From: Caenorhabditis remanei
Taxonomy: Eukaryota > Nematoda > Chromadorea > Rhabditida > Rhabditidae
Assembly (NCBI RefSeq): GCF_010183535.1
Contig: NC_071331.1
Coordinates: 19,654,001 to 19,718,000 of the forward strand
Length of the DNA: 64,000 nucleotides
Reading direction: 5' to 3'
Shown: piece after piece, positions 43,085-54,962 of the stretch
Numbering within the stretch: position 1 is the first letter of the stretch
How the letters are laid out: each line of letters begins with the position of its first letter
The notes under the pieces: generated by a model
The model's database searches: none
The model's input: the letters and a program-made list of their open reading frames with translations, nothing else
What the model was told of the DNA's origin: nothing
Program-made: the position numbers and the translations under genes

Positions 43085-43385
43085 TACAGTTGTTCCTCAA
43101 CAACATCTAGAATTACTTTCCAGGGCCGCGCGTACGCAGCCCCGTTACGCAAAAATTGAGCTGTTGGCGAATCTCAACTCGAGACTGCCACACAGGTCAG
43201 CCCTTCCAAAAGTGCAATGGAAAGGCCTCGCCATGGGGATTCTGTCTTGATGATCACAGAATACCCCCAGCCAGGTAAGTTTATGAGTCGTCGCGAGGAG
43301 GGTGTAGTGCTGTCGTGTGTTCCGACATCTCACGGGTTCCGCCGCTTGCTATGTATAGTGTGCAGTGGGCGGAGTCAGGAAAAAG
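43085..43385 (+). promoter_or_regulatory. Conserved upstream block with possible 5' exon, unit I
   Basis: About 300 bp almost unchanged in four places (here, 53,700-54,010, 58,910-59,220, 62,510-62,800). It contains GGGCCGCGCGTACGCAGCCC and a strong AG|GTAAGT donor (exon end 43,274). An ATG at 43,217 opens 19 codons (MERPRHGDSVLMITEYPQP) that would join in frame to the gene's exon at 44,305 as ...PQPEMSQ. Whether it is a coding exon, a promoter or both is undecided. Confidence 0.5.
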
Positions 43386-43959
43386 AAAAGAGAAAGGACG
43401 TGACTATTGACACTACTATGGCATCAGGAATGAGTTGAACAATTTAGTGTTCTCACATTCATGAAACTTTGAAACTGTGAATTTTTTTTACTGTTCCAAG
43501 ACTATACCTTGAAACTCTCTATCAATTATTGCTGTACTTGTAAAAGTAAAAAATATCGAATCGTGAATGCGCGTCAATGTATAATTATACAAGTTATTGC
43601 ACAAAACGGATGAAACAGAAATCATCACTTTAATTGTTCATCAAGTTGTGAAATAGTGAGAAAAATTCAAAACTTCAAAACTATTTTTTTATTTACTGTT
43701 CAGAATTCACACTATACTATAGAAAAGCATATTTCAAGTTCCATAGTTCGTGTATGCTACTTTTAAAAATTAATACATTTATTAGTTCAATGTTCGTATT
43801 AATTGGAGAATGGTGAAAATGATTTCTCTTTTGGATATCTGAACATGTAGACACACAGATAGACACAATCCCGATTCAAAATTAAACAATTTCCAGTTTG
43901 AGAATACTCTGTTTTCCATTTAAAAATGTGATTTTTCCGAGTTTCTTGCCACTTTTTGC

Positions 43960-44306
43960 ATAAGATTCGTGCAATTTTCCTCTGCGATCCCCTCTGTGTA
44001 CCTACGAACAGGACCGTCACAACGTCCCTTCTCCCAGATCGATATTCTGCCAATTATTCACAATCCGACCCTTCCTCCTCCTCATTACACAAAAAACGGT
44101 CCGTTACGTGCACACTGTGTGCGCGAAAAAGGTGTGCGGACCCTTTTCTCTGCGTCTCTCTTCCTCCCACACCATTTCTCAGTTGGCGGGAAGGACCACC
44201 ACTTTTTGTCGATGCATAAGAATCCTATTGATTTTGCGCATTTTTGCCATTTTTTTCACTATATTCTGTAATTTCACTCCCTAAAACTTCAATTTTCATT
44301 TCAGAA
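43960..44306 (+). promoter_or_regulatory. Proximal upstream region with E2F-like sites, unit I
   Basis: GCGCGAAAAA at 44,121-44,130 is conserved in all four units. TTGGCGGGAA at 44,183-44,192 is kept in units I and III but lost in II and IV. Both fit the E2F/DP consensus (TTTSSCGC). The region ends in TTTTCATTTCAG, two bases before the ATG, a possible SL1 trans-splice or cis acceptor. Confidence 0.45.
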
Positions 44307-46614
44307 ATGTCGCAACCTCTCCAACAAGTCAGCAGCAGCTCTGAAGATGAGCTTCTCTCGGAATTTTCAAATGTAAGATTCATTTTCCCCGTATCTAATT
44401 AAAACATACCTCTTCATTTTTAGATCCTGACGCCGACAATCGCCACCATCGGTGACTCCCAAAAAATCGGTAATACGGAGCTATCTGGTCAATTTGAGAA
44501 TGAAACAGGGACTGGAGAAAAGGATGAGAAAGAGCAGATGCAGAAGTTGCAGTGAGTATAAGTTTCGAGTGAAAATGTGAAGAAAAAGTTACTGTTTCAA
44601 GCTAAAAATATCGACTATGTGCATTTCGACACACACATATCAAAGGTCCCGATACTATTTGTTGAACATAAATTTCGCCTGAAAAAATTACTGTTTCAAG
44701 CAAAACATAAAAAAAATAGTTGAGCACGAGTTGAGCATTCTTCGGATGTTGTTATCAAAAACTAACAAACAATTACTGTTTCAAGCTGTTTGAATAAGTG
44801 TATAAGTTTTGGAACCACGTTTTGACACCATTATTTAAATAGACGTACACACAATAGACCAGTGCAACCAGAAATTGTATGAACAGTTACTGTTTCAGTC
44901 AACGTTGATAAGCCTGACAAGCTTGAGAACAACGGTACTGAATATCTTCCTGTAGTCAGAAATTCAAGAAAAAAAAACGTCCTAATTTCAATCGAGATTC
45001 TTGAAATTAGAATTTTTCTCTTATTTTTTAAGAAATTTTATTTTTGGGTCTTTTTCGGTTGAAAAATAAAATAAAAACCGTACTGTTTCAAGCAGTATGC
45101 TTTTTTGAAATTTGAATAATCTGAAGTTTCAATACTAACTGTTTCTAATCAAACCAGTAGCCATAAAAGTCCGATTGGATTCGAAAAATTTTTGTTTTAA
45201 CCAAACTCTTTCACATTTGATAATTTTTGTTACGTTAGTAAATGACCGTATTTCTTAACTACAAATAAAATGTTTCGATTTACGTGAAACAGTAATTCTT
45301 GTGACTATTTGATAAGTTTGTATCATTTGACTATAATTGAAAAATTTTACCAATGTTTAGTGTTTCAAACACAATTTTCCATTTTTTAGTAGTTTTAAAA
45401 CACTAAGTTTGGAGAAAACACAATGAAATGGCGAAAATTGACTTCAACGTTTCTGTTTCAAAAATACATAAGTTTTTGGTTTTCGACCTTTAGTTCAACT
45501 TATGGCAAAATTTAAAAGAAAAGAATACGGTTTGTAACGGGAAAAAAACTTTCAAAACCACTGTTGCAGTTTTATGAATAATTCTTGAATTGGTTAATTT
45601 GAAAATTATGTTAGCAAACAAAAAATACTAACTGTTTCAAGCAATTTTAGTATAACTGCGCTCAAATTTAGCTTCGATTCGACATCTATATACTCTCGTA
45701 AATTTACATCAAAACTCCCGTAAATCTACACCAGTACCTCTGTAAATCCACACAACTCATCCCACTATTCTTCCAGATCCGCCATCAACTGCCACCAAGA
45801 CGAATTCGAAGTACTCAACGACAAAATCCAATCACTGAAAAACAGAGTGTTTGATCTGGAATTTGAAGCACAAGAATATCGAAACGAAATTCGTGAGAAT
45901 CAAGAAAAGATCGAGAATCTTGAGATGCGGAATGTGGAAAATGAAACTTATTATCTGGAGGCAATTGAACTGTTGGAAAAAGCAAAAAATGTGGATTTCA
46001 TCGCTTATGACGGAGCTAAAATGAAGGAGTTAAAGCAGGAGAATAAGGAATTAAAGGGGAAGATTGAAGAGCTCAAGGGGGAGTTGAGTGAGGAGAGAAG
46101 ACGGAATCTCACAGTGTGTAGATCAAAAATTCAAGTGAAATTCGATGAACTCTCTTACTACATGAAGCAGTTAGATCTCTACCAAGAAATTGAGAACCGT
46201 GATGAAAAGTTGAGAGAGAAAGATAAGGAGATTGTGAATTTGCAACTTGATGTGCTTGATTTGAAGCTGAAAATCCAGAAACCAAGCAGTCTCGTCAAGC
46301 AAAACACTCAACTGGTTGAAAAAATCAAGGAGGCGAAGAAGACTATTCAGAAATTGGAGCATGAAGCTATACTCTCTGCAGAGAAAGGTCAAGATTTTCC
46401 AACTGATCCCACGGCTACAGAAGATTCCTCTTGCGTCTCTAAAGCTGAGTACAACCGGAAGGTCTACGAGTTGGAGTACGCTAATGAGCAGATTGCGATG
46501 ATTTTGGGGGATCAAGAGGAGAAGAAGAAAAAGGAGGATGATGATGAGAAAAAGATGTTGAGAGGACAGATTGAGGAATTGAATGAGACGATTCGGCTGA
46601 TGTCGCAGTGGTGA
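44307..46614 (+). CDS. Coiled-coil protein, second family, unit I (343 aa)
   Basis: Exons 44307-44372, 44424-44551 and 45777-46614. Intron 1 is 51 nt; intron 2 is 1,225 nt and holds seven + CTGTTTCA motifs. Residues 1-65 are acidic and Ser/Thr-rich (SSSSEDELLSEFSNILTPTI). About 66-275 is a nearly continuous coiled coil rich in E, K, L and N (QENKELKGKIEELKGELSEE). A linker with TATEDSSCVSKAEYNRKVYE and a last helical stretch to the end ...RLMSQW complete it. Unrecognised, probably nematode-specific. An upstream exon at 43,217-43,274 could add 20 residues in frame. It is a member of a four-unit segmental duplication, closest to unit II. Confidence 0.8.
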
Positions 46615-47205
46615 TTCGATGCATATTTTTATTATTTTTCAACTTTTTTTACTGTTCCAAACTATCTCAATCATGAATAAAGTACTCAGCAAGTATTACA
46701 TCGGTTGAAACTCCACTTCTCCTTTTTTGCAGTTTTTCTTTCACAGTTTCCCCTTTATTTATTAATAAACAGTCATGAAAGCTATTGAATCCTTCACATT
46801 TCGAGGAAAAAACCTTCTGAATTATAGACTATGTATCTGACATTGAACAGGGCTTTTTGTTTTTTCGCCTTTGAAAGACTGAGAAATTGGAGTCCTCTTT
46901 TCCTATACGCCTACAAGCCCCGCCTATTTCCCACAGTAAATATGGCGACTGGCGGAACCCGTAAGATGTCGGACACATTGGTAGAAGTGGGTATATATAT
47001 AACTTGTCGATTCATATATGAATGTGTAAGAGTACACAAGACAGGATGTTCAGCGATGAACATTTGGTGACTGGATGATCAAAAATGGTCATCCGATGAC
47101 TGGATGTTCAATGACGAGCATCAGGTTATAGAATGTTCAGTACTGAGCATCCAGAAGGATCAGCAGTCCAGAACTTGAAGAGGAGGAGTCCTCGATAACC
47201 CCAGA
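46615..47205. other. 3' flank of unit I with inverted block copy
   Basis: TGAATAAAGT at about 46,674 is the likely poly(A) signal. At about 46,915-46,985 a segment (GGCGGAACCCGTAAGATGTC) is the inverted counterpart of the upstream block phrase GACATCTCACGGGTTCCGCC. From 47,040 on, GATGTTCA/GGTGACTGGATG words form a short degenerate repeat leading into the minisatellite. Confidence 0.6.
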
Positions 47206-47210
47206 AATTG

Positions 47211-50200
47211 AGGATCAGTCCAAGAGGAGCCCACTGCCGGAGGATCAGTCCAAGAGGAGCCCACAGCCGAAGGATCAGTCCAAGAGGAGCCCACTGCCGG
47301 AGGATCAGTCCAAGAGGAGCCCACAGCCGAAGGATCAGTCCACGAGGAGACCACAGCCGAAGGATCAGTCCAAGAGGAGCCCACAGCCGAAGGATCAGTC
47401 CACGAGGAGACCACAGCCGAAGGATCAGTCCAAGAGGAGCCCACTGCCGGAGGATCAGTCCAAGAGGAGCCCACAGCCGAAGGATCAGTCCACGAGGAGA
47501 CCACAGCCGAAGGATCAGTCCAAGAGGAGCCCACTGCCGAAGGATCAGTCCACGAGGAGCCCACAGCCGAAGGATCAGTCCACGAGGAGACCACAGCCGA
47601 AGGATCAGTCCAAGAGGAGCCCACTGCCGGAGGATCAGTCCAAGAGGAGCCCACTGCCGGAGGATCAGTCCACGAGGAGCCCACAGCCGAAGGATCAGTC
47701 CACGAGGAGAACACAGCCGAAGGATCAGTCCACGAGGAGCCCACAGCCGAAGGATCAGTCCACGAGGAGCCCACAGCCGAAGGATCAGTCCAAGAGGAGC
47801 CCACTGCCGGAGGATCAGTCCAAGAGGAGCCCACAGCCGAAGGATCAGTCCAAGAGGAGCCCACAGCCGAAGGATCAGTCCACGAGGAGACCACAGCCGA
47901 AGGATCAGTCCAAGAGGAGCCCACAGCCGAAGGATCAGTCCACGAGGAGCCCACAGCCGAAGGATCAGTCCACGAGGAGACCACAGCCGAAGGATCAGTC
48001 CAAGAGGAGCCCACTGCCGGAGGATCAGTCCAAGAGGAGCCCACAGCCGAAGGATCAGTCCACGAGGAGACCACAGCCGAAGGATCAGTCCAAGAGGAGC
48101 CCACTGCCGGAGGATCAGTCCAAGAGGAGCCCACAGCCGAAGGATCAGTCCAAGAGGAGCCCACTGCCGAAGGATCAGTCCAAGAGGAGCCCACTGCCGA
48201 AGGATCAGTCCACGAGGAGCCCACAGCCGAAGGATCAGTCCACGAGGAGACCACAGCCGAAGGATCAGTCCAAGAGGAGCCCACTGCCGGAGGATCAGTC
48301 CAAGAGGAGCCCACTGCCGGAGGATCAGTCCACGAGGAGCCCACAGCCGAAGGATCAGTCCACGAGGAGAACACAGCCGAAGGATCAGTCCACGAGGAGC
48401 CCACAGCCGAAGGATCAGTCCACGAGGAGCCCACAGCCGAAGGATCAGTCCAAGAGGAGCCCACTGCCGGAGGATCAGTCCAAGAGGAGCCCACAGCCGA
48501 AGGATCAGTCCAAGAGGAGCCCACAGCCGAAGGATCAGTCCAAGAGGAGCCCACAGCCGAAGGATCAGTCCAAGAGGAGCCCACTGCCGGAGGATCAGTC
48601 CACGAGGAGCCCACAGCCGAAGGATCAGTCCACGAGGAGCCCACAGCCGAAGGATCAGTCCAAGAGGAGCCCACTGCCGGAGGATCAGTCCAAGAGGAGC
48701 CCACAGCCGAAGGATCAGTCCAAGAGGAGCCCACTGCCGGAGGATCAGTCCAAGAGGAGCCCACAGCCGAAGGATCAGTCCAAGAGGAGCCCACTGCCGG
48801 AGGATCAGTCCACGAGGAGCCCACAGCCGAAGGATCAGTCCACGAGGCGCCCACAGCCGAAGGATCAGTCCACGAGGAGACCACAGCCGGAAGATCAGTC
48901 CACGAGGAGAACACAGCCGAAGGATCAGTCCAAGAGGAGCCCACTGCCGGAGGATCAGTCCACGAGGAGCCCACTGCCGGAGGATCAGTCCACGAGGAGC
49001 CCACAGCCGAAGGATCAGTCCACGAGGAGACCACAGCCGAAGGATCAGTCCACGAGGAGAACACAGCCGAAGGATCAGTCCAAGAGGAGCGGACTGCCGG
49101 AGGATCAGTCCAAGAGGAGCCCACTGCCGAAGGATCAGTCCAAGAGGAGCCCACTGCCGGAGGATCAGTCCACGAGGAGACCACAGCCGAAGGATCAGTC
49201 CACGAGGACACCACAGCCGGAGGATCAGTCCACGAGGAGGCCACAGCCGGAGGATCCGTCCACGAGGAGGCCACAGCCGGAGGATCAGTCCACGAGGAGG
49301 CCACAGCCGGAGGATCCGTCCACGAGGAGACCACAGCCGAAGGATCAGTCCACGAGGAGAACACAGCCGAAGGATCAGTCCACGAGGAGCCCACAGCCGA
49401 AGGATCAGTCCACGAGGAGCCCACAGCCGAAGGATCAGTCCAAGAGGAGCCCACTGCCGGAGGATCAGTCCAAGAGGAGCCCACAGCCGAAGGATCAGTC
49501 CAAGAGGAGCCCACAGCCGAAGGATCAGTCCAAGAGGAGCCCACAGCCGAAGGATCAGTCCAAGAGGAGCCCACTGCCGGAGGATCAGTCCACGAGGAGA
49601 CCACAGCCGGAAGATCAGTCCACGAGGAGAACACAGCCGAAGGATCAGTCCAAGAGGAGCCCACTGCCGGAGGATCAGTCCACGAGGAGCCCACTGCCGG
49701 AGGATCAGTCCACGAGGAGCCCACAGCCGAAGGATCAGTCCACGAGGAGCCCACTGCCGGAGGATCAGTCCAAGAGGAGCCCACAGCCGAAGGATCAGTC
49801 CAAGAGGAGCCCACTGCCGGAGGATCAGTCCACGAGGAGCCCACAGCCGAAGGATCAGTCCACGAGGCGCCCACAGCCGAAGGATCAGTCCACGAGGAGA
49901 CCACAGCCGGAAGATCAGTCCACGAGGAGAACACAGCCGAAGGATCAGTCCAAGAGGAGCCCACTGCCGTAGGATCAGTCCACGAGGAGCCCACTGCCGG
50001 AGGATCAGTCCACGAGGAGCCCACAGCCGAAGGATCAGTCCACGAGGAGACCACAGCCGAAGGATCAGTCCACGAGGAGAACACAGCCGAAGGATCAGTC
50101 CAAGAGGAGCCCACTGCCGGAGGATCAGTCCAAGAGGAGCCCACTGCCGGAGGATCAGTCCACGAGGAGACCACAGCCGAAGGATCAGTCCACGAGGAGA

Positions 50201-53010
50201 ACACAGCCGAAGGATCAGTCCAAGAGGAGCCCACTGCCGGAGGATCAGTCCAAGAGGAGCCCACTGCCGGAGGATCAGTCCACGAGGAGAACACAGCCGA
50301 AGGATCAGTCCAAGAGGAGCCCACTGCCGGAGGATCAGTCCAAGAGGAGCCCACTGCCGGAGGATCAGTCCACGAGGAGGCCACAGCCGGAGGATCCGTC
50401 CACGAGGAGGCCACAGCCGGAGGATCAGTCCACGAGGAGGCCACAGCCGGAGGATCCGTCCACGAGGAAACCACAGCCGAAGGATCAGTCCACGAGGAGA
50501 CCACAGCCGAAGGATCAGTCCACGAGGAGACCACAGCCGAAGGATCAGTCCACGAGGAGACCACAGCCGAAGGATCAGTCCACGAGGAGACCACAGCCGA
50601 AGGATCAGTCCACGAGGAGACCACAGCCGAAGGATCAGTCCACGAGGAGACCACAGCCGAAGGATCAGTCCACGAGGAGAACACAGCCGAAGGATCAGTC
50701 CACGAGGAGACCACAGCCGAAGGATCAGTCCACGAGGAGAACACAGCCGAAGGATCAGTCCACGAGGAGACCACAGCCGAAGGATCAGTCCACGAGGAGA
50801 ACACAGCCGAAGGATCAGTCCACGAGGAGAACACAGCCGAAGGATCAGTCCACGAGGAGCTCACAGCCGAAGGATCAGTCCACGAGGAGACCACAGCCGA
50901 AGGATCAGTCCACGAGGAGACCACAGCCGAAGGATCAGTCCACGAGGAGACCACAGCCGAAGGATCAGTCCACGAGGAGACCACTGCCGGAGGATCAGTC
51001 CAAGAGGAGCCCACTGCCGGAGGATCAGTCCACGAGGAGACCACAGCCGAAGGATCAGTCCACGAGGAGACCACAGCCGAAGGATCAGTCCACGAGGAGA
51101 CCACAGCCGAAGGATCAGTCCACGAGGAGAACACAGCCGAAGGATCAGTCCACGAGGAGAACACAGCCGAAGGATCAGTCCACGAGGAGAACACAGCCGA
51201 AGGATCAGTCCACGAGGAGCTCACAGCCGAAGGATCAGTCCACGAGGAGACCACAGCCGAAGGATCAGTCCACGAGGAGACCACAGCCGAAGGATCAGTC
51301 CACGAGGAGACCACAGCCGAAGGATCAGTCCAAGAGGAGCCCACTGCCGGAGGATCAGTCCAAGAGGAGCCCACTGCCGGAGGATCAGTCCACGAGGAGA
51401 CCACAGCCGAAGGATCAGTCCACGAGGAGACCACAGCCGAAGGATCAGTCCACGAGGAGACCACAGCCGAAGGATCAGTCCACGAGGAGAACACAGCCGA
51501 AGGATCAGTCCACGAGGAGAACACAGCCGAAGGATCAGTCCACGAGGAGCTCACAGCCGAAGGATCAGTCCACGAGGAGACCACAGCCGAAGGATCAGTC
51601 CACGAGGACACCACAGCCGAAGGATCAGTCCACGAGGAGCCCACAGCCGGAGGATCAGTCCACGAGGAGCCCACTACCGGAGGATCAGTCCACGAGGAGG
51701 CCACAGCCGGAGGATCCGTCCACGAGGAGACCACAGCCGAAGGATCAGTCCACGAGGACACCACAGCCGAAGGATCAGTCCACGAGGAGCCCACAGCCGG
51801 AGGATCAGTCCACGAGGAGCCCACTACCGAAGGATCAGTCCACGAGGAGGCCACAGCCGGAGGATCCGTCCACGAGGAGCCCACTACCGGAGGATCAGTC
51901 CACGAGGAGGCCACAGCCGGAGGATCCGTCCACGAGGAGACCACAGCCGAAGGATCAGTCCACGAGGAGACCACAGCCGGAAGATCAGTCCACGAGGAGA
52001 ACACATCCGAAGGATCAGTCCACGAGGAGCCCACTGCCGGAGGATCAGTCCACGAGGAGCCCACAGCCGAAGGATCAGTCCACGAGGAGACCACAGCCGG
52101 AAGATCAGTCCACGAGGAGAACACAGCCGAAGGATCAGTCCACGAGGAGCCCACAGCCGAAGGATCAGTCCACGAGGAGACCACAGCCGAAGGATCAGTC
52201 CACGAGGAGACCACAGCCGAAGGATCAGTCCACGAGGAGCCCACAGCCGGAGGATCAGTCCAAGAGGAGCCCACTGCCGGAGGATCAGTCCACGAGGAGA
52301 CCACAGCCGAAGGATCAGTCCACGAGGAGCCCACAGCCGAAGGATCAGTCCACGAGGAGCCCACAGCCGAAGGATCAGTCCACGAGGAGCCCACAGCCGA
52401 AGGATCAGTCCACGAGGAGACCACAGCCGGAGGATCAGTCCACGAGGAGACCACAGCCGGAGGATCAGTCCACGAGGAGCCCACTACCGGAGGATCAGTC
52501 CACGAGGAGACCACAGCCGGAAGATCAGTCCACGAGGAGAACACATCCGAAGGATCAGTCCACGAGGAGCCCACTGCCGGAGGATCAGTCCACGAGGAGC
52601 CCACAGCCGGAGGATCAGTCCACGAGGAGCCCACTACCGGAGGATCAGTCCACGAGGAGGCCACAGCCGGAGGATCAGTCCACGAGGAGCCCACTACCGG
52701 AGGATCAGTCCACGAGGAGGCCACAGCCGGAGGATCAGTCCACGAGGAGGCCACAGCCGGAGGATCCGTCCACGAGGAGCCCACAGCCGGAGGATCAGTC
52801 CACGAGGAGGCCACAGCCGGAGGATCAGTCCACGAGGAGCCCACTACCGGAGGATCAGTCCACGAGGAGGCCACAGCCGGAGGATCAGTCCACGAAGAGC
52901 CCGCAGCCGGAGGATCAGTTCACGAAGAGCCCACTACCGGAGGATCAGTCCACGAAGAGCCCGCAGCCGGAGGATCAGTTCACGAAGAGCCCACTACCGG
53001 AGGATCAGGA
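47211..53010. repeat. 30-bp minisatellite, about 193 units
   Basis: Tandem array of a 30-mer of the form GGATCAGTCCACGAGGAGAC plus CACAGCCGAA, with exact 30-bp spacing over 5.8 kb. Variants alternate at few positions (AAG/ACG before AGG; AGCCC/AGACC/AGAAC/AGGCC; CTGCCGG/CAGCCGA/CTACCGG). Since 30 is a multiple of three and the unit has few stops, long frames exist on both strands: RRISPRGAHS-type on + (about 1,960 codons) and SSWTDPPAVG-type on - (about 1,900 codons). Neither starts at an ATG. Flanks are shared with the 11-unit array at 57,879. Confidence 0.97.
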
Positions 53011-53480
53011 GCCGTGAATCGGAGGAATACACGAGGAGCGCGTTGGGCGCCCGATATAGAGCATTGGAACTTTTGAAAGAGCTATTCAGCTATTAAGAGC
53101 TATTCAGCTATTTTATATGGTTTTAGCGCAAAAAAGTTACTGTTTCAAGAAAATTATTCCACATTTGATTCTTTTCAACACATTAGTATCAAAGGTGGTA
53201 TTGTTCAACCAAGAAATGAAAATTTACTGTTACTAACTAGATTTGTTCTAATATCAAGCACTGGGTTGTAATTCATATCAGATTTGTCTGATTTCGATGA
53301 AATTTAACGGATTTTACTGTTTCAAGTAGCATACATTTATAATCTTATTTTAAATACACTGGTGATGATCTTTCATTATTTGTGAATGGGAGTACCAAGG
53401 GGGAAAAACTCTGCGTCTCTCGCCGATACTCTCTCGTTTGCGGTGGGGCGCAGTTGTAAGAAAAGTGGACAGCTAATAGA
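53011..53480. repeat. Post-array segment, near-identical to 58,218-58,690
   Basis: From GGAGCCGTGAATCGGAGGAA to AAGTGGACAGCTAATAGAAT the two copies differ by only a few bases, marking a recent segmental duplication. Two + 21U-type motifs (53,140 and 53,317) are duplicated with it (58,348 and 58,526). Confidence 0.9.
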
Positions 53481-53699
53481 ATTCACAAAATAAATGTAAA
53501 TCTCTATCAAAAATACATCTTCATATATTGTTGATTTCTGAACTCGAAATTCTCAATAATAATTTCTGAAACAGTAAAAAACGATAAAGAAATCAGAAAA
53601 TAACATGAAGAGTGTTGACCTAAAAATGATATTCTACTAGTTTCTGCGATCACCAAAAATGAGGAATGACAAGAATTCACAAAATAAATGTATATCTCC

Positions 53700-54010
53700 A
53701 TCAAAACTACAGTTGTTCCTCGACAACATCTAGAAATACTTTCCAGGGCCGCGCGTACGCAGCCCCGTTACGCAAAAATTGAGCTGTTGGCGAATCTCAA
53801 CTCGAGACTGCCACACAGGTCAGCCCTTCCAAAAGTGCAATGGAAAGGCCTCGCCATGGGGATTCTGCCTTGATGATCACAGAATACCCCCAGCCAGGTA
53901 AGTTTATGAGTCGTCGCGAGGAGGGTGTAGTGCTGTCGTGTGTTCCGACATCTCACGGGTTCCGCCGCTTGCCGTGTTTAGTGTGCAGTGGGCGGAGTCA
54001 GGAAAAAGAA
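53700..54010 (+). promoter_or_regulatory. Conserved upstream block, unit II
   Basis: Same block as 43,085-43,385, with AG|GTAAGT and the ATG at 53,840 opening MERPRHGDSALMITEYPQP in the phase that joins the exon at 54,961. The downstream sequence has a longer GAAGAGGAAGAGAGG tract. Confidence 0.5.
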
Positions 54011-54559
54011 GAGGAAGAGAGGCGTTTGGAAGAGAGAAAGGACCTGACTATGGACACTACTATGGCATCAGGAATGAGTTTAACAATTCAGTGTTCTCAC
54101 ATTCATGAACACTTTGAAATTGTGCTTTTTTTTACTGTTTCAAGGCTAAACCTTGGAACTTTAAATCAATTATTGCTGTAGTTGTAAAATAGAAAACATC
54201 AAATCGAGAATGCGCTTCAATGTATAATTACACCAGTTATTGCACGAAACGGATGAAACAGAAATCATCGCTTTTGCAATTGTTCATCAAGTTGTGAAAT
54301 AGTGAGAAAAATTCAAAACTTCAAAACTATTTTTTTATTTACTGTTCAGAATTCACACTATACTATAGAAAAGCATATTTCAAGTTCCACAGTTCGTCCT
54401 TGCTACTTTTAAAAGTTAATACATTTATTAGTTCAATGTTCGTATTAATTCGATAATGGTGAAAATGATTTTTCTTTTGGACATCTGGACATCTAGACAC
54501 ACAGATAGACTTTCGAAACTAAACAATTTCCAGTTTGAAAGTACTCTGTTTTCCATGTA

Positions 54560-54962
54560 AAAATGTAATTTTTCCGAGTTTCTTGCAACTTTTTTGCATG
54601 AGATTCATGGAATTTCCCCCTGTGACACATTCTGTGTACCTACAAACAGGACCGTCACAACATCCCCTCTTCCAAATCAATATTCTGCCAATTGTGCACA
54701 GTCTGTCCCCTCCTCCTCCTCATTACACAAAAAACGGTCCGTTGTGTGCACAGAATGCGCGCGAAAAAGGTGTGGGGACCCTTTTCTCTGCGTCTCTCCT
54801 CCTCCCACACTATTTCTCACTTGGGGGGGCCACCCTTCTTTTTCTTGGCAACACACTTCTTGTTGTTGCATAAGAATCCTATTGATTTTGCGCATTTCTT
54901 ACCATCTTTTTCACTATTTCAAGTAACTTTTCCCCCTTAAAACCTCAATTTTCATTTCAGAA
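54560..54962 (+). promoter_or_regulatory. Proximal upstream region, unit II
   Basis: GCGCGAAAAA at 54,759-54,768 is kept, while the TTGGCGGGAA site of units I and III is replaced by TTGGGGGGGC. The acceptor TTTTCATTTCAG lies directly before AAATG. Confidence 0.45.

Noticed and set aside
43217..43438. Independent 73-residue gene starting MERPRHGD
   Set aside because: A strong donor cuts the frame after 19 codons and it is shared by four duplicated blocks. It is treated as a possible 5' exon instead.
47211..53010. CRISPR array
   Set aside because: The repeats are contiguous with no unique spacers, and the genome is eukaryotic.
47160..53096. Giant overlapping reading frames of about 1,900 codons on both strands as protein genes
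   Set aside because: They are a by-product of a stop-poor repeat whose length is a multiple of three. Neither begins at ATG, no splice or promoter signal ties them to neighbours, and variants show no frame-specific conservation.
54535..54926. Frames of 110-114 codons before unit II (and their counterparts near 43,960, 59,720 and 63,206)
   Set aside because: They lie in the proximal promoter, shift frame between paralogues through small indels, and run into the acceptor of exon 1.
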